DNA from: Niallia sp. NCCP-28
Lineage (GTDB): Bacteria; Bacillota; Bacilli; Bacillales; Cytobacillaceae
Reading direction: 5' to 3'
Length of the DNA stretch: 64,000 nucleotides
NCBI RefSeq assembly: GCF_023168165.1
Contig: NZ_BQYJ01000005.1
Coordinates: 124,001 to 188,000 of the forward strand
How positions within the stretch are numbered: the first letter of the stretch is position 1; every line of letters begins with the position of its first letter. The notes beneath the pieces were generated by a model. The model made no database searches. It saw only the letters and a list, made by a program, of their open reading frames with translations, and was not told the origin of the DNA. Below, in pieces: positions 1-9,280 of the stretch. Made by a program: the position numbers and the translations under genes.

Positions 1-809
1 TTAGTGCATATAAAATGCTTAAAAAACAAGAAGTTGAATTCTTTAAAAAATCATTCCAAGTCGGTATAACCGTTGCTTTAATCTCTACATTTCTAACAAT
101 GGTAGCAGGACACGCACAAGCACAATATCTTGTGGAAACACAGCCAATGAAAATGGCAGCAAGTGAAGGCCTTTGGGAAACAAGCGAAGACCCAGCTCCT
201 TGGACTGTATCAGCTTTTATTGATGTAGATAAAAAAGAGAACACTGGCGAAATCAAAATACCATACCTTTTAAGTATCCTTTCTTACAATACCCTTGATG
301 GAAGCGTAAAGGGCATGAATGAACTGCAAGCAGAGTATACCCAAAAATATGGAGAAGGAAATTATATTCCACCAGTCAAAACAACTTTTTGGAGTTTCAG
401 AATCATGGTAGCTGCCGGAACTCTAATGCTTTTATTTGGTATTTATGGAGTATATCTAGCATGGAAGAAAAAATTGGTTTCAAAATCAAATAAATGGTTT
501 TACCGCTTTATGATAGCAGGTATATCTTTACCAATTATCGCCAATACTTCAGGATGGATTATGACAGAAATCGGCAGACAGCCTTGGACTGTATTTGGAT
601 TAATGACTACAGAAGACAGCATTTCACCAAGCGTGAGCGCTGGCCAAGTATTGTTCTCTGTTATTACATTCTCCTCTGTCTATGCAATTTTAGGTATTAT
701 CATGGTATTTTTATTTGTAAAAGTCATTAAAAAAGGACCATATTTAATGGATAAAAAAGACGCAAAAGTAAATAATGACCCATTTGCAAAGGAGGGTTTT
801 CATGTTTGA
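1..809 (+). CDS. cydA: Cytochrome bd ubiquinol oxidase subunit I, C-terminal part
   Basis: This is the 3' part of the haem-carrying subunit of cytochrome bd, the membrane quinol oxidase that reduces O2 to water. The open frame runs in from the window edge (codons Ser-Ala-Tyr-Lys before the first ATG at 15), so the N-terminal part with the first transmembrane helices is missing. About 268 residues are visible. They show several hydrophobic helices, an FRIM segment in the region where the family's haem-ligand Met usually lies, and the conserved GRQPW motif near residue 190. The stop overlaps the cydB start by 8 nt, so the two are translationally coupled. Family identity is clear. The operon promoter, where Rex normally acts in Bacillus, is outside the window. 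Confidence 0.95.
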   Translation, partial: SAYKMLKKQEVEFFKKSFQVGITVALISTFLTMVAGHAQAQYLVETQPMKMAASEGLWETSEDPAPWTVSAFIDVDKKENTGEIKIPYLLSILSYNTLDGSVKGMNELQAEYTQKYGEGNYIPPVKTTFWSFRIMVAAGTLMLLFGIYGVYLAWKKKLVSKSNKWFYRFMIAGISLPIIANTSGWIMTEIGRQPWTVFGLMTTEDSISPSVSAGQVLFSVITFSSVYAILGIIMVFLFVKVIKKGPYLMDKKDAKVNNDPFAKEGFHV

Positions 810-1818
810 TCTAAATGTACTTTGGTTTATTTTAGTTGCTGTATTATTTATCGGCTTTTTCTTCTTGGAAGGATTTGATTTTGGTGTAGGCATGTCCACA
901 CAGATCATTGCTAAAAATGATATGGATAAAAGAATTTTAATTAATTCAATCGGCCCTTTCTGGGATGCAAATGAAGTATGGCTTATTACTGCTGGGGGGG
1001 CGTTATTTGCTGCCTTTCCCCATTGGTATGCAACCCTTTTCAGCGGTTTCTATACACCGCTTGTAGTTGTATTGCTCGCACTGATTGTACGGGCAACTGG
1101 TTTCGAATTTCGCGCTAAAAGCGATCATCCCTTATGGAAAAAGTCATGGGATGTATGCATCTTTCTAGGCAGCCTATTGCCTCCTCTTTTATTCGGTGTT
1201 GTATTTGCTTGTTTTATGCAAGGGCTGCCGATTGATAAAGATATGGAATTAAAGGCAGGATTTTTTGATATCGTCAATTACTATACACTAGTTGGCGGAT
1301 TAACAGTTCTTATCCTTTGTTTAGTTCATGGCCTTATGTTTACAACATTGCGCACTGTTGGCGACCTTAGAGATCGCGCTCGCCGTACAGCACAAAAGTT
1401 ATTGCCTGTCCTGGGAATTTTATTAGTTGCATTTTGCTCCTTAACCTATATCAAAACAGATATTTTTAATGAACGAGGCACTATTCTTTCGTTTATATTT
1501 GGGTTAGCAGTCATTGTGTTTGTACTTAGCGGATTCTTTATTTCAAGAAAAAAAGATGGCTGGGCATTTGGCATGACGGGCGGTGTCATTATTCTTTCAT
1601 TTGCAGCAGTATTTATCGGCTTATTCCCTAGAGTAATGATCAGTTCCATTAATGATGCCTTCAGCTTAACAATAACAAATGCTGCTTCTGGGCATTACTC
1701 TTTAAAAGTAATGACAATTGTTGCTCTTTCCCTGCTGCCTTTTGTACTAGGCTATCAAGTATGGAGCTATATTGTATTCCGCAAAAGAGTTACCGAGAAG
1801 TCACATCTTGAATACTAA
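802..1818 (+). CDS. cydB: Cytochrome bd ubiquinol oxidase subunit II
   Basis: CydB is the second membrane subunit of the bd oxidase and pairs with CydA. The protein is 338 residues and almost entirely hydrophobic, with the typical N-terminal block FFLEGFDFGVG and the family motif GPFWDANEVWL near residue 50. I chose the ATG at 802 because a good Shine-Dalgarno (GGAGGG) sits 5 nt upstream; an in-frame start at 775 lies inside cydA and has no such site. The gene overlaps cydA at its start, and its stop overlaps the cydD start (TAATG), which points to one polycistronic message. Confidence 0.96.
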   Translation: MFDLNVLWFILVAVLFIGFFFLEGFDFGVGMSTQIIAKNDMDKRILINSIGPFWDANEVWLITAGGALFAAFPHWYATLFSGFYTPLVVVLLALIVRATGFEFRAKSDHPLWKKSWDVCIFLGSLLPPLLFGVVFACFMQGLPIDKDMELKAGFFDIVNYYTLVGGLTVLILCLVHGLMFTTLRTVGDLRDRARRTAQKLLPVLGILLVAFCSLTYIKTDIFNERGTILSFIFGLAVIVFVLSGFFISRKKDGWAFGMTGGVIILSFAAVFIGLFPRVMISSINDAFSLTITNAASGHYSLKVMTIVALSLLPFVLGYQVWSYIVFRKRVTEKSHLEY

Positions 1819-3515
1819 TGAAACAAGATTTATTTAAATATAAAGGGATTAAGCCGATTTTAATTATTTTAACCATTTTAACGATATTGCAAGGAATCAC
1901 TATTATTCTGCAAGCCAAGTGGCTTGCAGAAGTAATAGTCTCCTTATATAAAGGCGAATCTTTTTCAAAACAATATGAGATAATCATATTGTTTTTGTTA
2001 GCATTTATAGGCCGCCATTTGCTGCAATTAACGCTGCAAAAAATCTCAGCTGATTTTGCTGAAAAAACCAGTAAACAATTGCGCTTTCAATTAGTGTCAA
2101 AACTATTTGAACTAGGACCAAAATTCACAAAAAAACAAGGTAGCGGAAACATGGCTACACTTGTTTTAGAAGGAATTTCTCAATTTAAAAACTATTTGGA
2201 GCTTTTTCTTCCGCGTATGATAGCAACCTCTGCTGTTCCGCCTATGGTCCTTCTTTATGTTTATTGGATGGATTGGATTTCTGGCATTATCTTAACTGTT
2301 ACCATGCCTATATTAATAGGGTTTCTTATTCTTGTAGGTCTTGCTGCAAAAGGGCAGACTACTCGTCAGTGGGCAACCTATCGAATATTATCTAATCATT
2401 TTTTAGATTCATTAAGGGGACTCGAAACACTTAAGTTTTTGGGAAAAAGCAAAAAGCATAGTGAAAACATCGAAAAAGTCAGTGAACAATACCGTTCTGC
2501 TACAATGAAAACATTAAGAGTGGCATTTTTATCTTCTTTTTCATTAGATTTCTTCACATCTTTATCTGTTGCATCTGTTGCTGTCAATTTGGGAGTAAGA
2601 TTGATCAATGGCGATTTAACCCTGCTTCCAGCATTAATGATTTTGATTTTAGCTCCAGAATATTTTCTGCCTGTTCGCATGGTCGGCGCTGATTATCATG
2701 CTACATTAAATGGAAAAGAGGCTGGAGAAGCGATTGGAGCAATCCTTGATGAAAAGGACGGAACACATAATTCCCAAGAAAAAACTCTGCCTTCAGCTAT
2801 CAATGAACTTGATTTTCATTCAATAAATTTTCATCATCCTGGTGAAGAAATAAATACTTTAAAGGATATTTCCTTTTCTATAAGCGGTGCGAAAAAAATT
2901 GGCATTGTTGGAGAAAGCGGTGCTGGCAAATCGACTCTTATTGATATGCTAAGCGGCTTTATAGAACACTCTTCTGGATCTATTAAAATAAACGGAAACA
3001 AGGAAAGCCTAACTGGCAGCACGTGGAGAAAGCGGACTACTTATATCCCCCAATCTCCATATATCTTTAGCCTGTCCCTTCGAGATAATATTCGTTTTTA
3101 TTCGCCGCAAGCGACGGATAAAGAAGTAGAAAAAGCTCTAAAGGCTACCGGTCTTTACGAATTGTATAAAACATTTCCTAATGGACTTGATGAGTGGCTA
3201 GGCGATGGCGGCCGCCGTTTAAGCGGAGGTCAAGAGCAAAGAATTGCACTGGCTCGCGCTTACTTAAGCAATCGCCATATCATGATTTTAGATGAACCAA
3301 CTTCTCATCTTGATATCGAAACAGAATATGAGCTAAAAAAAACAATGCTGCCATTATTTAAAGATAAATTAGTCTTTTTAGCTACCCATCGTTTGCATTG
3401 GATGGAAAATATGGATTTACTATTTGTTCTAGATAATGGAAAGCTAGTAGAGGTTGGAACACATAAAGAGCTAGTTGCAAAAAAAGGGACCTATTTTAGG
3501 CTGCTGCATGAGTAA
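1818..3515 (+). CDS. cydD: Heterodimeric thiol/haem ABC exporter subunit CydD
   Basis: This is one half of the CydDC ABC exporter, which moves glutathione/cysteine (and has been linked to haem) and is needed to assemble cytochrome bd. The 565-residue protein has an N-terminal type-1 ABC exporter membrane domain (about residues 10-300) and a C-terminal ATPase. Walker A GESGAGKST is near residue 365, signature LSGGQ near 467 and Walker B ILDEPTSHLD near 490. Length and position match the first ABC gene of Bacillus cyd operons; B. subtilis literature calls this gene cydC and the next cydD. The start codon overlaps the cydB stop by one base. Confidence 0.93.
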   Translation: MKQDLFKYKGIKPILIILTILTILQGITIILQAKWLAEVIVSLYKGESFSKQYEIIILFLLAFIGRHLLQLTLQKISADFAEKTSKQLRFQLVSKLFELGPKFTKKQGSGNMATLVLEGISQFKNYLELFLPRMIATSAVPPMVLLYVYWMDWISGIILTVTMPILIGFLILVGLAAKGQTTRQWATYRILSNHFLDSLRGLETLKFLGKSKKHSENIEKVSEQYRSATMKTLRVAFLSSFSLDFFTSLSVASVAVNLGVRLINGDLTLLPALMILILAPEYFLPVRMVGADYHATLNGKEAGEAIGAILDEKDGTHNSQEKTLPSAINELDFHSINFHHPGEEINTLKDISFSISGAKKIGIVGESGAGKSTLIDMLSGFIEHSSGSIKINGNKESLTGSTWRKRTTYIPQSPYIFSLSLRDNIRFYSPQATDKEVEKALKATGLYELYKTFPNGLDEWLGDGGRRLSGGQEQRIALARAYLSNRHIMILDEPTSHLDIETEYELKKTMLPLFKDKLVFLATHRLHWMENMDLLFVLDNGKLVEVGTHKELVAKKGTYFRLLHE

Positions 3516-3531
3516 GGAGGGGGAAAAAACA

Positions 3532-5259
3532 ATGAAACAAAACAAATGGATTCTTCCCTTCTTAAAGGGAAATGGTCTTCGCATCATCTTAATTATCACA
3601 CTTAGTTTCCTTACAGTGTTTACAGCAGCAATGCTTACCTTTACATCTGGCTATTTAATATCAAAAGCTGCCATTCCTGTAGAGAATATACTGTTAGTTT
3701 ATATTCCAATCGTGGGGGTTCGCACATTTGGAATAAGCCGAGCAGTTTTTGCCTATTTAGAAAGGCTCGCCGGGCATGATACTGTTTTGCGGATTCTTTC
3801 TAGAATGCGGGTAAAATTATACCGTATATTAGAACCTCAGGCTCTTTTTCTTAAATCTCGATTTAAAATGGGAGATATGCTTGGAATACTGGCAGAAGAT
3901 ATTGAACAGCTGCAGTATATTTATTTGCGGACTATTTTCCCCACTATTTCTGCCATTTTTCTATATATCATTGTTCTGATTGCCATTGGAATGTTTGATA
4001 TGACATTTGCTCTTTTAATCGGCTTTTATTTGGCTGTATTGCTTATCATCCTGCCAATTTTGTCTCTTCTCTTTATCCAAAAAAAACAAAAGGCATATAA
4101 ACAAAAACGGAATGCTTTATATCAGAAATTGACAGATAATATACTTGGGGTAAGCGATTGGGTAATCAGTGGCCGTGCAAAACAATTTATCGGGGACTAT
4201 GAAAAGAAAGAAGCTGCCGCTGCTTCTATCAATCGAAAACTTCAAAGTTTTTCTAGATGGAGAAACTTTTTTAGTCAAGGGATTGCAGCTGTCATTATTA
4301 TAACGCTTGCCTTGTGGTCAAGTGAACAATATGCCCAAGGGGCCATTTCTGCCACAGTCATTGCAGCAATCATCCTAGTTGCCTTTCCTGTCCTGGATGC
4401 TTTTTTAATTATTTCCGACGCTTTTGAAAAAATTCCAGGATATCAAGATTCACTGGAGCGCTTAAAAAAATTAAAAGAAGAAAAAACCATATATTCCAAT
4501 AAAGACTTAAAAAGCATCGATACATCACGGATTGACATTGAATTGGAAGGGACATCATTTTCTTATCTGTCTGAAGATAATTTATCGGTTTCTAATATCC
4601 AGCTTGCTATTCCCCAAGGGAAAAAAATTGCAATAATCGGCAGGAGCGGTGCTGGCAAATCTACTTTGCTGAAATTGATTCAAGGTGCTCTTATTCCCCA
4701 AAAAGGAAAAGTGCTAATTAACAACCATGATGCCCATGACTATCATGAGACTAATTCTTCCTTTCTATCTGTATTGAATCAAAATCCCCATTTATTTGAT
4801 ACAACATTGCGCAGCAATATAACCTTAGGGGTTGATGATGCTACAGAGGAAGAAATAAAAAAAGCTATAAAGCTTGCCCAACTTGAAAATCTAATAGACA
4901 GCTTGCCAGATGGTATGAATACATTTATGCAAGAAACGGGGCAGCGCTTTTCCGGTGGAGAAAAACAACGGGTTGCACTTGCAAGAATTCTGTTGCAAAA
5001 CACCCCAGTTGTTCTTATGGATGAGCCGAATGCCAGTTTAGATCCAAAAACGGAAAAGGAGCTTTTAAAGACTATTTTTGCAAGCTTACAGGAAAAATCT
5101 ATTGTATGGATTACTCATCATCTAGTTGGTGTGGAGGAAATGGATGAAATTTTATTTATGGAGGATGGAGAAATAATAATGCGGGGAACCCATGTAGAAT
5201 TAATGGCTAATGTGCGATATAAGCAACTTTATCTTCTTGATCATCCTGCCTTCCAATAA
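3532..5259 (+). CDS. cydC: Heterodimeric thiol/haem ABC exporter subunit CydC
   Basis: This is the partner half-transporter of the preceding gene, 575 residues with a membrane domain followed by an ATPase. Walker A GRSGAGKST is near residue 370, the signature is FSGGEKQRVALAR near 472 and Walker B is VVLMDEPNASLD near 493. The H-loop region reads TWITHHLV-like. I chose the ATG at 3532 because AAGGAGGGGG lies about 6-7 nt upstream; an upstream in-frame start at 3475 would overlap cydD by 41 nt and lacks a site. It is the last gene of the cyd operon and is followed by a hairpin terminator at 5324. Confidence 0.93.
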   Translation: MKQNKWILPFLKGNGLRIILIITLSFLTVFTAAMLTFTSGYLISKAAIPVENILLVYIPIVGVRTFGISRAVFAYLERLAGHDTVLRILSRMRVKLYRILEPQALFLKSRFKMGDMLGILAEDIEQLQYIYLRTIFPTISAIFLYIIVLIAIGMFDMTFALLIGFYLAVLLIILPILSLLFIQKKQKAYKQKRNALYQKLTDNILGVSDWVISGRAKQFIGDYEKKEAAAASINRKLQSFSRWRNFFSQGIAAVIIITLALWSSEQYAQGAISATVIAAIILVAFPVLDAFLIISDAFEKIPGYQDSLERLKKLKEEKTIYSNKDLKSIDTSRIDIELEGTSFSYLSEDNLSVSNIQLAIPQGKKIAIIGRSGAGKSTLLKLIQGALIPQKGKVLINNHDAHDYHETNSSFLSVLNQNPHLFDTTLRSNITLGVDDATEEEIKKAIKLAQLENLIDSLPDGMNTFMQETGQRFSGGEKQRVALARILLQNTPVVLMDEPNASLDPKTEKELLKTIFASLQEKSIVWITHHLVGVEEMDEILFMEDGEIIMRGTHVELMANVRYKQLYLLDHPAFQ

Positions 5260-5323
5260 AATAAAATAAAACTAACAACATCATTAGAGTTTTCTTCCCC
5301 CTGCTGATTGTGAGTTGAAAGTT

Positions 5324-5352
5324 ACACAGGCTAAGAGCCTGTGTATTTTTAT
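5324..5352 (+). terminator. Terminator of the cyd operon
   Basis: A perfect 9-bp stem (ACACAGGCT / AGCCTGTGT) with a 3-nt loop is followed by ATTTTTAT. It lies 65 nt after the cydC stop. Confidence 0.85.
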
Positions 5353-5362
5353 ATCAGCCTTT

Positions 5363-5435
5363 AACAGGCAAGTTTCTGTTCTCGCATTCTCTTATCATCT
5401 TGAAGCGGGTTGAGATTAAGCGTCTGTTCATTCAT
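5363..5435. repeat. Possible diverged copy of the intergenic hairpin repeat
   Basis: The segment begins AACAGGCAAGTTT and ends near AGATTAAGCGTCTGTT, so its ends can pair imperfectly. The overall shape resembles the better copies at 12136 and 50031, but the match is weak. Confidence 0.3.
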
Positions 5436-5442
5436 TATAAAT

Positions 5443-5487
5443 AAAAAGCTTTTCCCTATATGCCTTCCATAGAGAGAAAAGCTTTTT
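5443..5487 (-). terminator. Bidirectional terminator downstream of the SDR gene
   Basis: Arms around AAAAAGCTTTTCCCTAT and ATAGAGAGAAAAGCTTTTTT form a long AT-rich hairpin with T-runs on both strands. It lies between the convergent cydC and SDR genes. Confidence 0.7.
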
Positions 5488-5507
5488 TCATACTATTTGC
5501 CTCTATA

Positions 5508-6407
5508 TCACGTTGTTACCATCTGACCGCCATTTACATGAATAACTTCTCCAGTGGTAAAGCCTGAATCATCCGATGCTAAATAAACATATGCAGGCGC
5601 TAATTCGAAAGGTTGACCTGCTCTCTTATAAGGGGAATCCGTGCCAAACGTCATTACTTTTTTTTCAGAAAAGCTGGCTGGAATAAGTGGTGTCCAAAAG
5701 GAGCCCGGTGCAACAGCATTTACTCTAATTCTTTTATTAACGAGGGATAAAGACAAGGATCTTGTGAAAGAAATGATGGCACCCTTTGTAGAAGAATAGT
5801 CTAACAGCTCTTTAAAGCCGCTGTAAGCAGTAATCGATGCCGTATTAATGATAGAACTTCCCTCCTTTAAATATGGAAGCACTGCTTTTATTAAATAGAA
5901 AAAGGAAAAGATATTTGTTTTAAACGTATGCTCTAACTGTTCTTTTGTTATATCCAGAATACTTTTTTGTACATATTGCACAGCATGATTATTTATAAGA
6001 ATATCAATTTTTCCAAACCGCTGCATTGTTTGCTTTGCAACTAAAATTGAGTTGTTCTCTTCTGTTAAATCCGCTGCAATCAATAAGCACTCCCCGCCTA
6101 ATTCCTTGATTCGATTTGCTGTTTCCATGGCATCTCTATGTTCATTTAAATAAACAATAACAACCTTTGCTCCCTCTTTCACAAATGAATAGGCAACTGC
6201 TCTTCCAATTCCACTGTCGCCACCTGTAATAATGGCCACTTTGTCTTTTAGACGATTGCCGCTTTTATAATTTGGATTCTCTGAAATGGGTCGAGGATTC
6301 ATCTCATATTCAAAACCCGGCATACGGTTCTGATGTTGAGGCGGGAAAGCAATTGGCACTGTTTTTGTTTCTTTTTTCTGACCATAGTAAGGGTATTCTG
6401 GATACAT
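5508..6407 (-). CDS. SDR-family oxidoreductase, YhdF/YhxC general-stress type
   Basis: This is a classical short-chain dehydrogenase of 299 residues that probably uses NAD(P)H; the substrate is unknown. It carries the N-terminal extension (about 50 residues, Tyr/Pro rich) typical of the B. subtilis YhdF/YhxC/YdaD group. The dinucleotide motif TGGDSGIGRA is near residue 60, NNHAVQ near 140, and the catalytic Ser-Tyr-Lys is seen in ITAYSG and YSSTK near 190-205. The C-terminus VNGGQMVTT is standard. The start has AAGGAGTG 9 nt upstream. In B. subtilis relatives are SigB-dependent, and a SigB-like sequence is present upstream (6431-6456). The gene is monocistronic. Confidence 0.88.
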   Translation of the reverse strand: MYPEYPYYGQKKETKTVPIAFPPQHQNRMPGFEYEMNPRPISENPNYKSGNRLKDKVAIITGGDSGIGRAVAYSFVKEGAKVVIVYLNEHRDAMETANRIKELGGECLLIAADLTEENNSILVAKQTMQRFGKIDILINNHAVQYVQKSILDITKEQLEHTFKTNIFSFFYLIKAVLPYLKEGSSIINTASITAYSGFKELLDYSSTKGAIISFTRSLSLSLVNKRIRVNAVAPGSFWTPLIPASFSEKKVMTFGTDSPYKRAGQPFELAPAYVYLASDDSGFTTGEVIHVNGGQMVTT

Positions 6408-6430
6408 AGATAACTCACTCCTTATAGGCT

Positions 6431-6456
6431 TTTACCTAGAGTTATCGTATGCAAAC
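6431..6456 (-). promoter_or_regulatory. Candidate SigB-type promoter of the SDR gene
   Basis: On the minus strand GTTTGC is followed after 14 nt by GGTAAA, close to the general-stress consensus GTTTAA-N12-14-GGGTAT. The leader to the start codon would be short. The call rests on partial matches and on the stress role of homologues. Confidence 0.35.
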
Positions 6457-6537
6457 AGCGATCCTTTGTGCATCTTTTTTGTCGCTTAAAACAAAAAGCG
6501 CTTTCTTCTCTTGCAAGAAAACGCTGCATAAAATAAG

Positions 6538-6743
6538 AGCCTATTTAAATGAAGACTGTTTTTTCAACAGACAAAATGAAAAAAAGATATAGCAGCCTGA
6601 ATACACGTAGACTCCTGTGGAAGTAAAAAAAATCGAGACCCTGGCGGGAGTGTATACGATAAGGAGAATCCGCGCTCTCATGCGGAAAGCTCAAAATATT
6701 CATACTGCTTTTTTAAAAGCAAAAATTTATACGAAAATAGCCT
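6538..6743 (-). repeat. Dispersed intergenic repeat family 1, copy 1
   Basis: On the minus strand it starts AGGCTATTTTCGTATAAA, carries GAGCTTTCCGC and CCACAGGAGTCT in the middle, and ends near AACAGTCTTCATTTAAAT. The same order of blocks occurs at 35047 and 39982. It has no coding capacity and fills the gap between the SDR gene and the deacylase gene. Confidence 0.6.
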
Positions 6744-6754
6744 AAAGGAATAAT

Positions 6755-7231
6755 TTAATGCGTAATATCTGCAAATTTCCCATCTACTGTTTCTTTTAAA
6801 TCTGCCACTTTGAGCTCCATTTGAATTCCAATCTTTCCCCCGCTCACAATAATAGAAGAAATTTTTTCGGCGCTATCAGCAATAAAGGTTTCATATTTCT
6901 TTTTCATTCCTAATGGAGAACATCCACCTCTTATATAACCAGTTAGTTTTTGAATATCTTTTACAGCAACTAGTTCCACTTTCTTTTCTTTCGCTGCTTT
7001 TGCCGCCTTTTTTAAGTCCAGTTCTTCGCCTACAGGCACAATAAAAACATAAACATCCGTCCCTGTTCCCTTTGCGACTAAGGTTTTATACACCATATCA
7101 ATATTTTTGTTGATTTTATTGGCAACCGATATACCATCAATTTTCCCATCTTTGTTTTCATATATATATACTTCATAATCGATATCGCAACTATCTAAAA
7201 ATCTCATTGCATTCGTTTTTGGTTGGGCCAT
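6755..7231 (-). CDS. Cys-tRNA(Pro)/aminoacyl-tRNA deacylase, YbaK/EbsC family
   Basis: The 158-residue protein belongs to the YbaK/EbsC family, which hydrolyses Cys-tRNA(Pro) made in error by prolyl-tRNA synthetase. Typical blocks are KTLVAKG (with the catalytic Lys), VFIVPVGEELDLKKAAKA and the GGCSPLGMKKK motif. I chose the start at 7231 because AAGGAGAG lies about 10 nt upstream and family alignments begin near MAQPKTNAMRFLD; a longer frame to 7282 has no ribosome binding site. It is a single gene between a repeat and a divergent methyltransferase gene. Confidence 0.9.
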   Translation of the reverse strand: MAQPKTNAMRFLDSCDIDYEVYIYENKDGKIDGISVANKINKNIDMVYKTLVAKGTGTDVYVFIVPVGEELDLKKAAKAAKEKKVELVAVKDIQKLTGYIRGGCSPLGMKKKYETFIADSAEKISSIIVSGGKIGIQMELKVADLKETVDGKFADITH

Positions 7232-7392
7232 ACAATAACTTCTCTCCTTATACAAACCTCTTTCTTTATTATAGCAAATCAATTTCGATTTGCTGTTATC
7301 AGTCTAGTTTAATATATGAACAAATAGACACAAATCTCATATAGTATAAAAAGCAATTTATTGTTTTATTTTAGATAATTAGGAGGAAAATT

Positions 7393-8115
7393 ATGAAACC
7401 ATCTTATCAAGATGCTCTTGCTTATTTCGGAGTAAATGGTGCTCATCCAGGAGGATTATCCTTAACAAAGGCATTATTAGAAAGGGAACAAATTTCAAAT
7501 GCTACACACTTACTGGATGCAGGATGCGGAACTGGTCAAACATCTGCTTTTATTAAGAAAAATTATCCTTGTCATGTAACAAGCATTGACTACCATCCAA
7601 CTATGGTGCAACGCGCATTGAAACGATTTCAAAAAGAACAGCTTTCCATCCAACTTTTGCAAGGCAGCTTGGAAAATCTCCCTTTTTCCCCTAATAGCTT
7701 TGACATTATTCTAGTCGAGTCTGTCCTCATTTTTACTGATAGCAAAAAAGCTTTAAAAGAATTGAAACGAGTCTTAAAACCAAATGGAGTGCTTCTTGCT
7801 TTAGAGATGACTGCTGAAAGAGTCTTAACGCCAGTGGAACAAAGTAATATGTGTTCTGTATATGGAATCAATCAAGTTTTAACAGAGCAAGAATGGGTAG
7901 CCAGCATGAAAGAGGCTGGCTTTAAAGGCATCGAAATTAAATTGGCCCATTCTGTTTTCTCCCATATGTTATCCACTCCAGAAGTAGAAGAGGAAGAAAT
8001 GGATCGAAATGTTCCTCAAAATATAGAAATGGAGCAGAAGCTGATGGAACACTCTTTTATTTTATATACGTATGGCAACATTATTGGGTATAGAGTATAC
8101 CGAGCAATCTGCTAA
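7393..8115 (+). CDS. Class I SAM-dependent methyltransferase
   Basis: The 240-residue protein has a Rossmann-like methyltransferase fold. The SAM-binding motif I, LLDAGCGTGQT, is near residue 40; the acidic motif II SIDYHP and motif IV FDIILVES follow. The family is UbiE/Methyltransf_11-like. The substrate cannot be told from sequence. TAGGAGGAAA precedes the ATG. Its last four bases overlap the end of the convergent flavoprotein gene. Confidence 0.82.
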   Translation: MKPSYQDALAYFGVNGAHPGGLSLTKALLEREQISNATHLLDAGCGTGQTSAFIKKNYPCHVTSIDYHPTMVQRALKRFQKEQLSIQLLQGSLENLPFSPNSFDIILVESVLIFTDSKKALKELKRVLKPNGVLLALEMTAERVLTPVEQSNMCSVYGINQVLTEQEWVASMKEAGFKGIEIKLAHSVFSHMLSTPEVEEEEMDRNVPQNIEMEQKLMEHSFILYTYGNIIGYRVYRAIC

Positions 8116-9014
8116 TTTTCTTCCAATAAAGATTTGTGGATCCAAATGGCCGCCTGTGATCCTTCCCCCATAGCAATAGTCACTTGCTCAGAATGAACGG
8201 CAACATCCCCTGCTGCAAAAACATGCTGGATATTTGTCTCCTTTGTTCTGCTGTCTGTATCAATATGCCGATTTTCCGTAAGCTTTACACCCAATTGGCT
8301 GGCTAAATCTGATTTCACCTTATTTCCGCCGAATGCAATAAAGCTTTTGTTTGTCTCTATTTTAACATCTCCCTCTAAAACATAGCTTTTTAATTGCGAT
8401 TCTTGCGCATCTACTTCCTTAATCCGTTTATTTATATACGGGATATTGTGCTCTTTTAGCCTATTTAATAAGTTTGCATCCACCTCTCCGCCGCCATGGT
8501 TTATATAGATAATTTCTTCTGTCCAGTACGTTAATGTTAACGCCATATTGGCCCCAACATTTCCATTTCCTACTACAACAGTCTTTTTCTCTTTGACTTC
8601 ATATCCATCACAATCTGGACATACATAAACACTGATTCCTAAACATGGAAATAAGTTCGCAAAAGGCGGAATTGTATCCATTATGCCTGTTGCCAAAAGC
8701 AGTCTTTTTCCAGCATGCTGGTTATGTAAATCAGTTTCGATAATAAACTGTTCATTTTGCTTTTCTGCATGTATTGCCATTGCTGTTTCAAATAAAATGC
8801 CTAAATCCATGGCTTGTTTTTTTCCTATTGATCGCAATTCATTGCCACTGATCCCATTTGGATATCCTAATATATTATGGTAGCTTCTGCATAAGGTAGA
8901 TCTGCCATTTTCTCCATCGATAACTAATACTTTATGCTGATATCTTCCTAATTGTATGGCGGCCTGCAATCCTGCTATTCCCCCTCCTACAATTATGCAA
9001 TCATATGTATGCAT
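8112..9014 (-). CDS. Thioredoxin-reductase-like NAD(P)/FAD oxidoreductase
   Basis: The 300-residue flavoprotein has an N-terminal FAD-binding motif (GGGIAGLQAAIQLG, residues about 9-22), a CPDCDGYE segment near 133 resembling the CxxC redox site of thioredoxin reductase, and an NAD(P)H-binding GNGNVGANMA near 153. The closing FAD motif is FAAGDVA. The AAGGGAG site before ATG 9014 supports the start. The CxxC means disulfide reductase activity is possible, but the partner is unknown. It could also be a ferredoxin:NADP reductase relative; the CPDCDG motif favours the thioredoxin-reductase side. Confidence 0.82.
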   Translation of the reverse strand: MHTYDCIIVGGGIAGLQAAIQLGRYQHKVLVIDGENGRSTLCRSYHNILGYPNGISGNELRSIGKKQAMDLGILFETAMAIHAEKQNEQFIIETDLHNQHAGKRLLLATGIMDTIPPFANLFPCLGISVYVCPDCDGYEVKEKKTVVVGNGNVGANMALTLTYWTEEIIYINHGGGEVDANLLNRLKEHNIPYINKRIKEVDAQESQLKSYVLEGDVKIETNKSFIAFGGNKVKSDLASQLGVKLTENRHIDTDSRTKETNIQHVFAAGDVAVHSEQVTIAMGEGSQAAIWIHKSLLEEN

Positions 9015-9052
9015 ATAATCTCCCTTTCATCCCGAGTTTATTTTATCATTCC

Positions 9053-9083
9053 CCCCCACTTCCGGCGTTAGCTAAGTGGGGAG
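9053..9083. repeat. GC-rich hairpin CCCCACTT...AAGTGGGG
   Basis: An 8-9 bp inverted repeat (CCCCACTT / AAGTGGGG) with the loop CCGGCGTTAGCT lies between the flavoprotein gene and the ThrE pair. There is no clear T-run, so it is not an obvious terminator. The remaining 9084-9280 shows no credible gene. Confidence 0.5.
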
Positions 9084-9280
9084 GTAGTTTAAAAAGGCTA
9101 TTTTTTGTCCCTCCCATACTAGCCTTGCATAATATAGGATTTTTATTCCTGACCGATTCATATGTACCGCATTGTACATAAACAGGCCACTTATGCCCAA
9201 ACAAAATAGAAATTCTTTTCCAAGTAAATCTATAGATATCTTTTCTAAAAAAAACAAACGATAAATAGCCTCTACATCAA

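Noticed and set aside
9072-9257. 61-aa minus-strand open frame upstream of the flavoprotein gene
   Set aside because: No ribosome binding site, overlaps a GC-rich hairpin, and no recognisable domain; treated as spacer.
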